Shown here in pieces: positions 42,501-53,100 of a DNA stretch of 64,000 nucleotides. Location of the stretch: NCBI GenBank assembly GCA_964020085.1, contig OZ026604.1, positions 2,164,201-2,228,200 of the forward strand, in the 5' to 3' direction. The first letter of the stretch is position 1. Every line of letters starts with the position of its first letter. A model generated the notes under the pieces. It was not told the origin of the DNA and searched no databases. It saw only the letters and a list, made by a program, of their open reading frames with translations. Source of the DNA: Micromussa lordhowensis (Eukaryota; Cnidaria; Anthozoa; Scleractinia; Lobophylliidae). The translations under genes and the position numbers were made by a program.

Positions 42501-45500
42501 GCTTTTTACGATCTTTAAAAATTCATAAAAAATTCAGGTTTTAACCAATTGCAAAAATTTTTTCGGCATTTTTCCTAATTCTGTTGTGGCAGCACGAAAG
42601 TACAACGAAACAAGATGGACGCCACGTTTATCTTGTACGTCCCCCAAGGCATGCTGGGGCAAACTATAACAATGCACAATGTAACAGACATGACAATGCA
42701 TCATGTAACAATTCCATGCAAAGATTTCACGAATCGAAAAAAGTTTTTGGGGTTATAGGCACTTTAAGCTTTTTCAAACCAAGAGCCTTTAACAGCATTC
42801 AACACTAACAGAAAATTGGGGCTGTGGCAACACTAATTTTTAATCAAATTAATCAGATAAACATTCCTTTATTTTCTTTGCAATATTAAACCAGGGATCA
42901 GAGAGCAGTGTAGATCCTGACACAGTGGAAAATGTAGAACATGGAGGGACACTTATGGACCAAGTCATTAGGTTTTTAAGGGTGGTAGCTGCGCCTATGG
43001 TGAAGAAAACGGTAAATATTGATTTTGTTCAGAACATGAACTTTGTATCTATAGAATTGTAGAAGTGCTCTGATTCATAGCATCACTTTTTAAGCTTGTC
43101 AAAAAGACATGAAAATATTTCAGAAATCACATTATGAGGGCAGATGATTCTAGTGAAAATGTTGCACACGTTTTTCTTTTCCAATATGGTAGATGTTACT
43201 CATAAAGGAGTGTAGTAGGGGTGCACATCAACAATAGATTTGGTAGTTAAGGTTTCTGTTACATGTATGTGTTCAGTAGCTAGTCTCAAACAATGTATAA
43301 ACCGTCAATCAAAATTAGAAATAACGCAAAGCAAATACGCACGCTGATTGGTTTGAAACCGTGTTTCTATAACTCAATAGAAACACAGAACTATCACAAG
43401 CTGTTGATGTAATGAGAGCACGAACAAAGAGAATTTATATTTTGATGATCGAAGTAAACAAGTTGTTTTTCTTTTTCTTCGTCGTGGTATTTTCTAAAAG
43501 AAATAGAAAACATGTTCTCCGTGTTCCTATCAAGTTATAGAAACATGAGTGAAAGTTTGGGAGAACTCAAAAAAGCTGTGGGAACACTTGCCTGCGGCTC
43601 GTGTTCCCACAGCATTTCGTGTTCTCCCAAACTTTCACTCGTGTTTCTATAACTCGATAGAAACACGCGCATGTTTTCTATTTCTTAATTAATGATTACA
43701 TCATTTTATATTGCTATTGTTTGTACAGGTTTTAGTAGCCAGTGCAAGAAACATGTACAACTGTTGTGTAGAAGGGATGAACTTTGAGGAGTTCTTTGAA
43801 GGTGAATTTGTGATTTTCTTCTTAATAAAATTAATAATTATTATTAGTGTCTGTGTATTCTGATTATTCTGTTGCAATTTTGCAACGCCGTCTTCTGTCT
43901 ATGTAATGTAAGTTCTTTTCAATGCTGTTGTACTGTTTTGTGAGCTTTGTGTCATGGTTTGAACTGTCGTACTAATAATTATTTCATGCATTTATTATTT
44001 TCCTACTGACAATTTTTGTAACAAATGTGTCCAGGATAATGTGGAAAATCATTGGCTTGGGGACGACGTCTTGATGTACCACCAATTCAGCTCAAAACTA
44101 TCATCATTACAATGAAATGTATGGACATCAGAGAGGAGAATTGACATTTTGAGATGCGTTAATTAATTTTGTTCTCATGTTCTCTCCTTATAGCATTTGA
44201 ATTACCAGATACATTGCAGTCATGGTTTAGCATTCTACATCTCCACATATGGTGAGTTTGGTTCAGTCAGCAGTGAACTCCATGCCATCATTACTCCTTG
44301 CAATTACTACATTTGGCCTGGGTTGTTCGAAAGTTGGATAATGCTATCCAACCGAAAAATCACTATCCAGTGAATCGCATGGTTTGTTTTGTTAACAATT
44401 ATCCACTGGATAGCGATTTATCCGGTGGATAGCATTATCCAGTCTTCAAACATAATTATGGTGCCTGATTTATTTGGGTACACCTATGGACTGATGTAAC
44501 AGAATTTCAATGGAAGTCTTGGACAATAGCTAGTACAGTGATTTCTGGTTAGATTCAAAATTTGAGGCCATATTGATGGATAATGGTGACTGTCACTTAA
44601 TTTGTATATGTGTATGTGACATTTCTTGTTCTAAAATAGAATTTGCCAGGGTTGCATTTGTTTTGCGGTTCAGTGTTTTTCTATGTTTGTGTGCTGTTTT
44701 AAGGATGTGTTTGGTGCGACTGAAGACTGAAGGCAAAGATGGCAAGTTTATGTTCAAGAAACTTGTTCAAATGATGTGGTTTGATGTGGAAGAGAGAATA
44801 AAGAACCTTGGGGTAGGAATATCGTGGAGTAATTAACTTTTGTCACCTGTTGTACTAGGTGATGAGATTGAAAGATTCCTTGGGCCAGGTTGTTCGAAGA
44901 CTGATTAAGCTAACCTAGGAGTAGCGAGAATTTTGATTTCAGTTTTAAAATAAAACTTTTTGGTATGTTTGTCAGATGATATTATTTGTCCCTCTGTTTT
45001 GGGTTTGAATAACCTCAAACTACACGGAACATAAAAAAAATATAAAATTAAGTATACTTTATTTACCCTCGGCAGTGTTTTAGCACAAAGACTAGTGGGG
45101 CTGTGCAAACAACTGAAACAAATGATTCAAATTGAACATAACAATTGTTAAGAATCCCAACTGGCTGGAGGCAAACCAGTTGGCTATTAACAAGCGTGGC
45201 CTGAGGATTTGAACTCTGGGCTACCATGAAACAAATCCAGGTAGTGGTCAGTGCGGGACATAAGTAGTGAAAATCATTTTTATACAAAAAGAATTAATAC
45301 TTCAGTTAACGTCTAATCCTGGGTTAATGGCTTTGAAACAACCCAGCCCTGACTTTCCCACAAAGGAGATCTTGGGTGTGACTTGAGGCAAATCATGGAA
45401 AGAATAATACGGAGGAAGAGGCACAGGGTGGGAACTTTACAGGAAGCATAGATAGGGTTTCCAAGGTGGTGGGAACCTCGAGATATTGAAAAAAATGCAT

Positions 45501-45646
45501 TGTAGCATGATATTCTGCACTGTAAAAGCACAAAAGATTCAGAGTAACTTATCTAATAAGGGAAGGGGTGGGAATGAGCAAAAGAGCAATGAGCAAAAGT
45601 TATTGGAAATGGCAGTAATGACAGTGAAGAATGATCATCGCAGTAT

Positions 45647-45687
<41 letters not shown>

Positions 45688-45692
45688 AATCA

Positions 45693-45726
<34 letters not shown>

Positions 45727-47813
45727 AATACCGGTGCGATGCTCTACCAACTGAGCTATGAAGCCACTCATTGGGAGCGAGGTCAATTTATTGAGTACAT
45801 ATCTTCCCGTGAGGAATGAAATGATGTGATGTATATAGCTACGAAATAATTCATGTATGAACTGCGGTTGTACATGAAAGTGAAGAATGATCATCGCAGT
45901 ATATTGATGTCAGTAATGTCAGTCAACTCTTGTGGTCCATAATATTAGATATTTTGCGCATGGTTGTTAAGCAAGATATATTCACAAAACGTGCTGAGGT
46001 TTACCGGTAACCATAAAAAGGGAAGAAGACTCGAAAAGGTTCTTTACATATATGTGTAAATTTGGATTTCTTTTTCAGACCATTGACTCGGTGGTGACAA
46101 AAAAATCGTTGCAGGCCCTAGTGAAACAGTTTTATGGGCTTACAATCGCATATGATGAGGTAACTAACACACATCAATAAGTGCAATGTCTAAGGACTTT
46201 AGTTAAAACTTGTTTTGTTCATCAGCAAAAATTGCTCTGATTTTTCTGGGGAAGTGTTCATAGCCTCTTTCAGTCTCTCAGTCAGTGGGGACTATAGAAA
46301 CTGTCCCACCCACTGAACAAGAGTCTGGAACGGGCTTGAAGGGTCGTTTCACTAGTGACGGAGTTAGTCGGAGTCATAGTCAAAGTCGTAACAGCGCTTA
46401 TGCCTTATTGAAAATCAAACATCCGATTCGTAAGCAGAGTCATAAATAAGCTCGACGGAATCAGATTCAGAAGAATATAATCAGAATGTTTCTATTTCCG
46501 ATTCCGTTTGCAACTCCATTGCTTATGATCCAGTGAAAACTAGATAATTGGAAACAGCAGCGGAAGAACCAACAAATCAGAAGGCCCAGAATTGAGCATT
46601 GCGATTGGTTTATTCTTCCGCTTCTGCTTCCGACTCCGACAATCTAGTTTTCACTTAATCGTAAGTAACAGAATTACATGTATAAGCAGACTGGGTGTTA
46701 TGCTACTGATTCTGTCAGTTTTTACTAGATTGTATCGCTCTACTTTTCTGATTATGACTCTGGTTATGACTCCGACTATGTGCCAAGTGAAAACCAACCT
46801 TAAGTGATTATGACTTTACAGATCCTTATGAAATCTTCGGTATTCTCCTTATAGTATTGATCAGTATGTTGGGATGGTAAGGTTTGCAAAGTGCAGGCCA
46901 TTAATGAATCAGGCTGGGAGATCTAATCTTTTCCATTGCATTACAGGGTTTATTATGTGACGACACAGTCCTTGCCACAGTTTTCTGGAGGTGAGGGTCA
47001 TGTTCTCAGTCTTATAGTGATTTATTACCAAATACCACAGACCAACAACATGGCCGTATGTGCCTCGGAGTGCGAAGAGGATTGAGTGAGTGAAAGTCCA
47101 CAAAGGACTACCGCTTCAGAGCCCTTTGCACGTATTGCGTGCCTATGGCGCTATTTATTTTAGTCGACGCAAAATGTTCCAGTAGTGGTGCAGCTGTCCA
47201 AAGCTGCTTTTGTTTTATCATTGTAGCAGCTGCTATTGTGTTAGGGATAGGGGCATTGTTTCTGTTGTTTGTTCTATTGTACTCTCAAAGGGTAGCAAGC
47301 CAATCATGTGAGACCTTAGGAGAGCTGCTACATCACCCAAATGTTCTGACGAAAACCAAACGCTTCAAGCATCAAATTTCCAACTTTTCTACAGTAGTCA
47401 AAGTTTACCTTTATTAACTTCAATTTGATAGATAGCTACAGTGAAATCCCGAGTTTTCGAACCTCCAAGAAACGATGATTGGTTCGAAAAATCGGATAGT
47501 TTGAGAAATCAGGAGTAAAATTAGGAAACGACTTTTGGTTCGAGTTGTCAGGATGGTTCGAAAAATCGTGGGTTCAGGAAATCACGATTCCACTAAAGTT
47601 GTTGTTTTTATCACTTTGGTGTGCAGAAACCTGTTCTATAATAAAGAGCGCACAGATGCAGAGCAACTGGCCCGCCTTGTGGAGTACGTGAGGAAAAACG
47701 TCCAACATTTGGACAACATCTCCAGTGAACAAATTCTTTCTGATGGAAATATCACATGGCTGCCGTTCAGAGAAGAAGAGGCCGCGGAGAGTGACAGTGG
47801 GGGAGACTCGTAG
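39502..47813 (+). CDS. UQCC1: Ubiquinol-cytochrome c reductase complex assembly factor 1 (Cbp3 family)
   Basis: Nine exons: 39502-39576, 40852-40986, 42895-43011, 43729-43801, 44194-44251, 44704-44812, 46079-46159, 46947-46990, 47627-47813. They total 879 nt (292 residues; human about 299), with all phases matching. The N-terminus is Arg/Leu-rich (SGSLRRLLLLRTANTLR), as for a mitochondrial targeting peptide. The conserved ubiquinol-cyt-c chaperone domain shows MNFEEFFEAFELPDTLQSW, then HIWMCLVRLKTEGK, MMWFDVEERIKNLG, AYDEGLLCDDTVLATVFWR and LVEYVRKNVQHLD. UQCC1 works with UQCC2 in the translation and stabilisation of cytochrome b for complex III (established knowledge). The C-terminus is acidic (EEEAAESDSGGDS). 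Introns hold a foldback, a Kolobok-like transposon, a tRNA-bearing repeat and other repeats. Confidence 0.93.
40237..40595. repeat. Large foldback with C/G homopolymer loop in UQCC1 intron 1
   Basis: Arms of about 170 bp (40237-40407 and 40425-40595) pair over words such as gaccttggaacaaaattttgtc-type segments, agagataccattttctta and cctatgctta. The arms meet at a run of about 16 C and a run of about 11 G around a ctcaaaaact/agtttttgag stem. It was probably mobile or arose by inverted duplication. Confidence 0.65.
40600..40790 (+). repeat. Short tandem array (about 39-bp unit) in UQCC1 intron 1
   Basis: Units of the type aatctcaaaaactaaggt followed by ctaagacccc(c) recur about four to five times. 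A decayed relative lies at 39880-39950. The unit shares ctcaaaaact with the loop of the adjacent foldback, so the two may be linked in origin. Confidence 0.55.
41209..42763. mobile_element. 1.56-kb Kolobok-like DNA transposon in UQCC1 intron 2
   Basis: The ends are inverted: agtgcctataacccc at 41209 and ggggttataggcact ending at 42763. TTAA flanks both sides (41205-41208 and 42764-42767). The arms continue for about 190 bp to a shared gacgtcattccaggccttt; the right arm carries an extra block of about 130 bp. A THAP-domain fragment lies inside. TTAA target sites with a THAP-bearing transposase are features of the Kolobok superfamily. Only fragments of coding sequence remain, so it is non-autonomous. 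Confidence 0.75.
42005..42388 (-). pseudogene. THAP-domain fragment of a Kolobok-type transposase
   Basis: The 127-residue frame contains ISLHPIPFDG, KKWVDLIKCARKRARW, PTKYLAVCSKHFLDEDY and DGIAICVFPTI. This is the second half of a C2CH THAP zinc finger, including the final C..H pair (CSKH). The first cysteine pair is not in this frame and would sit in an upstream exon; an acceptor-like ttcttgtttag precedes it at about 42397. The remaining transposase is missing. An acidic, stop-broken frame (MSSSDTSLTRAWN...) lies on the plus strand at 41521-41700 and may be a second remnant. Confidence 0.7.
43504..43690. repeat. Foldback in UQCC1 intron 3
   Basis: Arms of about 85 bp pair over agaaatagaaaacatg, ttatagaaaca(t)gagtgaaag, tttgggagaac and ctgtgggaacac, around a gcctgcggctcg loop. 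It spans about 43501-43686, just before the exon-4 acceptor at 43727. Confidence 0.6.
44325..44455. repeat. Small palindromic repeat in UQCC1 intron 5
   Basis: Several inverted ggataatgctatcca / tggatagcattatcc and ccactggatagcg words pair within about 130 bp. It is MITE-like, with no coding capacity. Confidence 0.45.
45626..45907 (-). repeat. tRNA-bearing repeat unit bounded by 26-bp direct repeats, UQCC1 intron 6
   Basis: The word gtgaagaatgatcatcgcag, extending to 26 bp with tatatt, occurs at 45626 and again at 45882. Between them lie the tRNA-like gene, a small hairpin next to its 3' end (tcagggcttc / gaagcctga) and about 115 bp of 5' flank. It is either a SINE with its target duplication or a dispersed tRNA-containing repeat monomer. 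Confidence 0.6.
45694..45765 (-). tRNA. tRNA-Thr(GGT)-like gene, probably repeat-derived
   Basis: A 72-nt cloverleaf folds completely on the minus strand: acceptor ggcttca/tgaagcc (7 bp), D arm gctc/gagc, anticodon arm tcgca/tgcgg with loop ccggtat, T arm acggg/cccgt with loop ttcgaat. The anticodon GGT would read Thr codons, but position 33 is C instead of the near-universal U, and GGT is normally not used for Thr in animals. A box and B box are intact, so pol III transcription is possible. It is best seen as the promoter head of a repeat. Confidence 0.6.
46345..46800. mobile_element. Foldback/MITE in UQCC1 intron 7
   Basis: The left end (gtttcactagtgacgg, then gtcggagtcatag) pairs with the right end (gttatgactccgacta, then agtgaaaaccaacc). 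Internal cttccgattccg / cggaagc words pair as well. The exact ends and target duplication are unclear. Confidence 0.45.
47439..47594. mobile_element. Short MITE, pogo/Tigger-like termini, before UQCC1 exon 9
   Basis: The left end is cagtgaaatcccgag with ttttcgaacc; the right arm is ggttcgaaaaatcg with gattccact. The 156-bp element ends about 30 bp upstream of the exon-9 acceptor. The termini resemble pogo-type repeats; the family is inference. Confidence 0.4.
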
Positions 47814-50130
47814 AGAACGTTGATAGAAGAGACGTTTTATTTTCCAGTGGTTAAATCTTCATTCAACGCGTGTTTCAAGAGTGAACTTTCCCGCCAACTC
47901 TTGGCTGCCCTGGGGCAGATAATTTGGTGAAACGAGGCACAAAATTCCCTTCAAATCAAAGGAAACCTTGAAAATAATAGTTAAATTAAGTAGAAAATAT
48001 CTAACGGGGTGACAAGAAAAGAAAACGAAACAAGCGTGAACGAGGATGGTTGAGATTAGGGAAGATTATTGAACGAACTTGTAAGCACTGTGTCGTGGTC
48101 AGTGTCATTGTGACGTACGCCCTCGCTAATCTAGAACCCAGAGCTCCCACGGCCAAGCATCAATATTAGCCACTTTCTCTAAATGATGGAAAACGTGCGA
48201 ACGATACTTTTCGATTGTTGTATTTTCGCGTTCGCTTTGCACACATTTTCAAAGCAAACTAAGGAGGGTGTCGGTGGCTCACGTACATCGGTCTATAGCT
48301 ACGGCGACTTTGCGATGGAACTTCAGACTTCATCTGGAAGTTCTCTGCGACTGATCGCGCCATGATGCTTTATAACAACTATTGAGTTCTCGCACCGTTC
48401 TTAAATTGAATAGTAAAAATTGAAAACTTCACGAATGCTTCTGCGAAGTTTTGCCATATAAAACAACAAGCTTCTGCCTCTCAGACAGTACCGGCTGAAA
48501 TAATTAAAACAGCCTACATTTGTTTTTCTTCTTAACTTTGGTTCACCCGTTTTCCCGCGGTTCCTCTCAGTTATCAGCGCTTGGATATCCGAGGATGGAT
48601 GTGTGGATCTAATGAGTACTTTGATACGTCGGACAAACTGGTTATTTATGAATGAGTTGAAGTCACCTTTACGAAACGTTTTTTCTCTTGAATTTCAATC
48701 GTGGCTTGAAGAAACTCTGTACAAACTATTAATAAACGAGTGTTTTTTTACATCGAAGGGGTATTTTGCTTAACCATTCAAACAAATGCGGCAAGACAGC
48801 AGACTTTAATTCGAAAGAGTCGACGTGAGTGAGCAAGTGAACGATGGAGCGAAACCCTCCTATACTACTAACCCCCAGGCTCCCACTCCGTCCCCTCCCG
48901 GGGTACTTTTCACTTCATGGGTCTGGCAAAAAAAACGATTTCCATGTCTGCGTCTCGCAGCTTTGAAATAACCCTCCGGCCGGGAGAACCAGTTTCGGGG
49001 ATTAAGTAAGTACGGCAACTTTTCTTAATTGTCGTACTGATTGGGTTTGTTTAAAAGCCCCGCTTAGGAAAAATGTTGATTGAGCAAAAACAGGTGAAGT
49101 ATGCTAGTACACTTTTGGATCGATCTGGCCGGCTCAGTGAGGCCCTATTAGGGGTGGGGTTGGGGGGGGGCTCTGAGTATCAGGCCCCCGTCGCTTTGCT
49201 CGCCATTTTTTTCCGTTCTCGCCGGGAGCCTGTTCGAAGGCTAACCGAAAGAAGTCTTGCGGGATTTTATGATATGGTAGCTTGAAAGTTGCAGCCAAGA
49301 ACGTAACGTGTGTTTGTGGTGGACAGTGAAAAAGTGAACTAGCGATTATATTAACACATGTTGACATAACTGGATAAATAGCAATATCACTCTTAAAATT
49401 TTAATCTCTTTCAACTTTACAACAAGAAGTAAGAGCCCCATTTCTAGGGGAATTCCTGTGTTTTTCTCAAGGTTACCGTGGTGGGTACGCAGGTAACAGC
49501 TTCAAGTAATATGCATTAAAAATATCTCCCACACCAGGCCTCAGTGAAAAGACGACGAATATGTTTGGACATTATCGTCTGATTCTAGTGTTCGTGGTGT
49601 CTCGAAAAAAGTTTGGCGGTGAAATTAATACATATTTGGCCTCAAATTAATGTAATGATTGACGGCTCGCAAAAAAATACACCAAAATCTATATATTTAT
49701 AATATTGATGACTATATTCATGCAATCAATCACGTTCTTTCTTTTTAAAAACTAAGTTAATCATTGAAAATGACAACAGCCAAGTGCAAATGCCGTCAAA
49801 CCAATAAGATCGCAAGGCATAAACACGTGACGACGGCAACCGCACAGAAAACGCGGGAAAAAGTCACGTGAACCATATCACATTTCTGATACTTGATTGG
49901 CTGAGGAAAACAGCTTCGTTTTGATTGGTTAGTGTTCATGTTGCACGGTTCTTTTTGAGCAACCATCAAACCTAGATACCAATGCAGTTACCATAACAGG
50001 CATGCAAACACTTCCTTTATACCGATCCAAATTCTTTAATTTTCTACAATATTCAGTCATCTTTTAAAAATGTGGAGTAGTAGTATAATTTTGACGCAGT
50101 AAGTCTTTGATCTTAAACTTGCTTTTCCCA
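47814..50130. other. Convergent intergenic region between UQCC1 and DLAT
   Basis: Both genes end toward this 2.3-kb stretch, so it holds both 3' UTRs. No coding exon was recognised. Possible UQCC1 poly(A) signals include aataaa at about 48731. A G-rich run (ggggtggggttggggggggg) lies at about 49150-49170. Confidence 0.45.
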
Positions 50131-53100
50131 TCACAGTAACATTGTCAGGGGCTTCTCTAAATAGTTTTTGAAGACCGCTAGCCATTGTGCTCCAACGGCG
50201 CCGTCGACAACACGATGATCACAGCTCAATGTGACGGACATGACTGTTCCAGTTGTGTACCTGTTTGACGAAAGAAAAAAGAAACAGAAAACATTACAAA
50301 ACAAGAATTTAAAGTAGATTGAGAGCTCGAGATTTGTACCACGCATAGAAATCGAGAGCGAATAATATAATTGGTATAGTGTAAATCTACTAGTGGTTCA
50401 AAACTTAGCAGTATGTAAACACGGTTGTGACGTTTTAGATTCACGCGTACTTTTAAGAATTATTTTATAAAAGCAATAGAGAACATAGCCCCATCTAAAC
50501 ACTCAGAGGGTTGGGTGAATTCTCTCGAGAAAGTTATGCAATAACCGTCTCGAATTCTCACAACCCTCTTCATGTTTAGATGAGGTTATGTAAACACGGA
50601 AAATGCGCTCTATTGCTTAAATATAATTGTATCAGTCTTTCATTTACCCCTTTTCACTATCTTCATCCACCACCACTTGTTTCTCTGCTTTTCCAACAGC
50701 TAAAATACAAGCCTGTAAACACGACAACATCCCAAAAAGTCAAAGATCCATTTTACTAACCAAGACTTTTTCATACACTCTTTTTTATAGATATGTAAGA
50801 ATTTTTTTTTTCTGGCCGAGGATGGAATATTCTTATTTTTCTGCCGATTTTAGGCTGAAAATATTCCTGTGAATATATACCTCTTACTAACCGAGTTCGA
50901 GGGCCGTACTGTAAGTTACGGACCGAGTTTTTTCCCCATCGATTTATGGCCGCCAAGCGCGAAGCGCGCGGGCCATAAATCGAAGGGGAAAAACGAGGAT
51001 CCGTAACTTACATTACGGACCGAGAAGTAAGATATTTATTATATCTCTACTGTTTGCCTGACGGCTTCGGGAACGATTTCTATTCACGCGGAACGGCTTC
51101 AAATTTCCGACGCACCTCGAAAGCAAAAAGGGGCAATTTAAAGTCGTTGTTTATTGACTCTTAAGTCGTTAGCAGGTTTTAACACAAAATTTCAGAAGTA
51201 AAAGAAAGTTTAAAACCTTTACTTGCTAAAAAAGTTAAGAACACCTGGCAATAAATCAAGAAACATTTTGGCAACAAAAACAGCTTCAAATTTTAGCGGG
51301 CCGTACAGTAGAATACGGCCCGCTAAATTGACCAATCACAGCGCGCGTATTAACTGAGAAATATAATAATCTTAGATTATAGCGTATGACATTTCTGTTT
51401 TCGAATGTATTTGGTGTCTGGATGGTGTTGAAGTAATTTTGGAGTCAGCCTACAGGCATTTTAAAAGCCTGAAATGACACATGTAACCTCTCAAGTCTTA
51501 TTAACATCGAACACACAGCTAGAGCCGTTTTTGTTGCTTGTTGGCTAGTGTGCTGTTTGGAGAAAGGAAGAATTTCATACAGTTTAATTACAAACATATA
51601 ATTGTATTGTATTTACAAATTTTCAACACACAAAATTTTATTGTCTTCAAAATCTCAGTCTCGGGTTTATTTTTAAAACATTTTTAAAATTTCGCACCTT
51701 TCAGCCTCGATATTCTTATAAAATAGAGTCTATAATACATGTACATAAAATCAAAAACATGCACCTTGAAGTGCGCTCCATTCAAGTATCATTTGGTCTC
51801 ACGTCAGGGCTCAAAATAACGGCCGCTCACCGGACAATGTCCGGCCAAGATGACTATTTGTCCGGACAAAATTTGGGTTTGGCGGTCATTTTGACCGGTC
51901 AAGTACGCGGTTTCCAAATAATTCACTAGAAAAAAATTTTCCTTTATTTCTGGAAAATATAAACAGTGAAATAATAAAATGTCTCAGCGGCTTGTAGTTA
52001 CAAAATAGGCGAATACAGATGAGACGGTTATGATCGTCGGCTTCGTGAGTGCTAAAATAACACAGGAAACATCAACCTCTGTAAATACGCTAAACAGACT
52101 AGACAACAATATGAACATCGCATCAATCAACGTCGCAGTTACAGATTTAATTGTCCTCGTTTCTTCAGTTTATTTCCTACATGCTGACCGAGCATGTTGA
52201 GCGGCCGAAGGCAGCGATCTTTCACTTGTAGCACGAGCCTATACAGCCCTATTAGTGTTTGGCTGGTTTGGTAGAAACTCGAAGTGTCTACAACCAAAAT
52301 CGCATTCAGCGTAAGTGGTAAGTTAATACTGTTAACAGACTTAACATACAATTATGTGTAGGGTAACTACGATAAAATGAGCATTTCTAATAAAATAATA
52401 TAGCGAGTTTTTATTGTTGTTAACCCAGGCAAGTTTCATGTCGAGTAGAATTATAATGCTGTCTGTGGAAATGAAAATCAAACATATTTAAGTGATACTT
52501 TTAGCGATTAAAACTTTTATCCTCTTTAACAACACATTTTAGTGCATACGAGGCGATATTTTTGGCTTAATAGGGAAATTCTTCAAAATAAGCATTTTCA
52601 ATATTTTGACCGGTCAAAAACGAGACATGACCGAGCTAAAATTGGTTTGGCCGGTCAACATGACCGGCCACCGTTCAAAAATTATTTTGAGCCCTGCACG
52701 TGCAGTTAAATGTACTATGACTCACTTGAGGAGGGTTAATAATGGCAGAGAAATTCTTGACACCGAACATTCCAAGATTTGACACTGTGATTGTTCCTCC
52801 CTGGAATTCATGTGGTTGAAGTTTATTATTTCTGGCCTTTTCAGCCAAAGCATTTATGTCTGCACTGATGTCTTGCAAACCCTGTAAATAAATAAGACCA
52901 GGATTGTTTCATTGGAATACATGATATATGACGGTAGTTTAAGTCTCTGTTAAATCAGCTCTCAGTAACGGTAAAGATGACTTCCATTCCATCATGGAAC
53001 GACCCAGGGGCAGTTACTGGGTGCAAGGGAAAGTCCAAATGGCGTGGAAAATTGGCAAAAAAACTTCACCAATGTTTCACTCGCCACTTCCTCTTTCTCT

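Noticed and set aside
45553..45894. 113-codon minus-strand open frame
   Set aside because: It is a translation of the tRNA-bearing repeat and its flanks.
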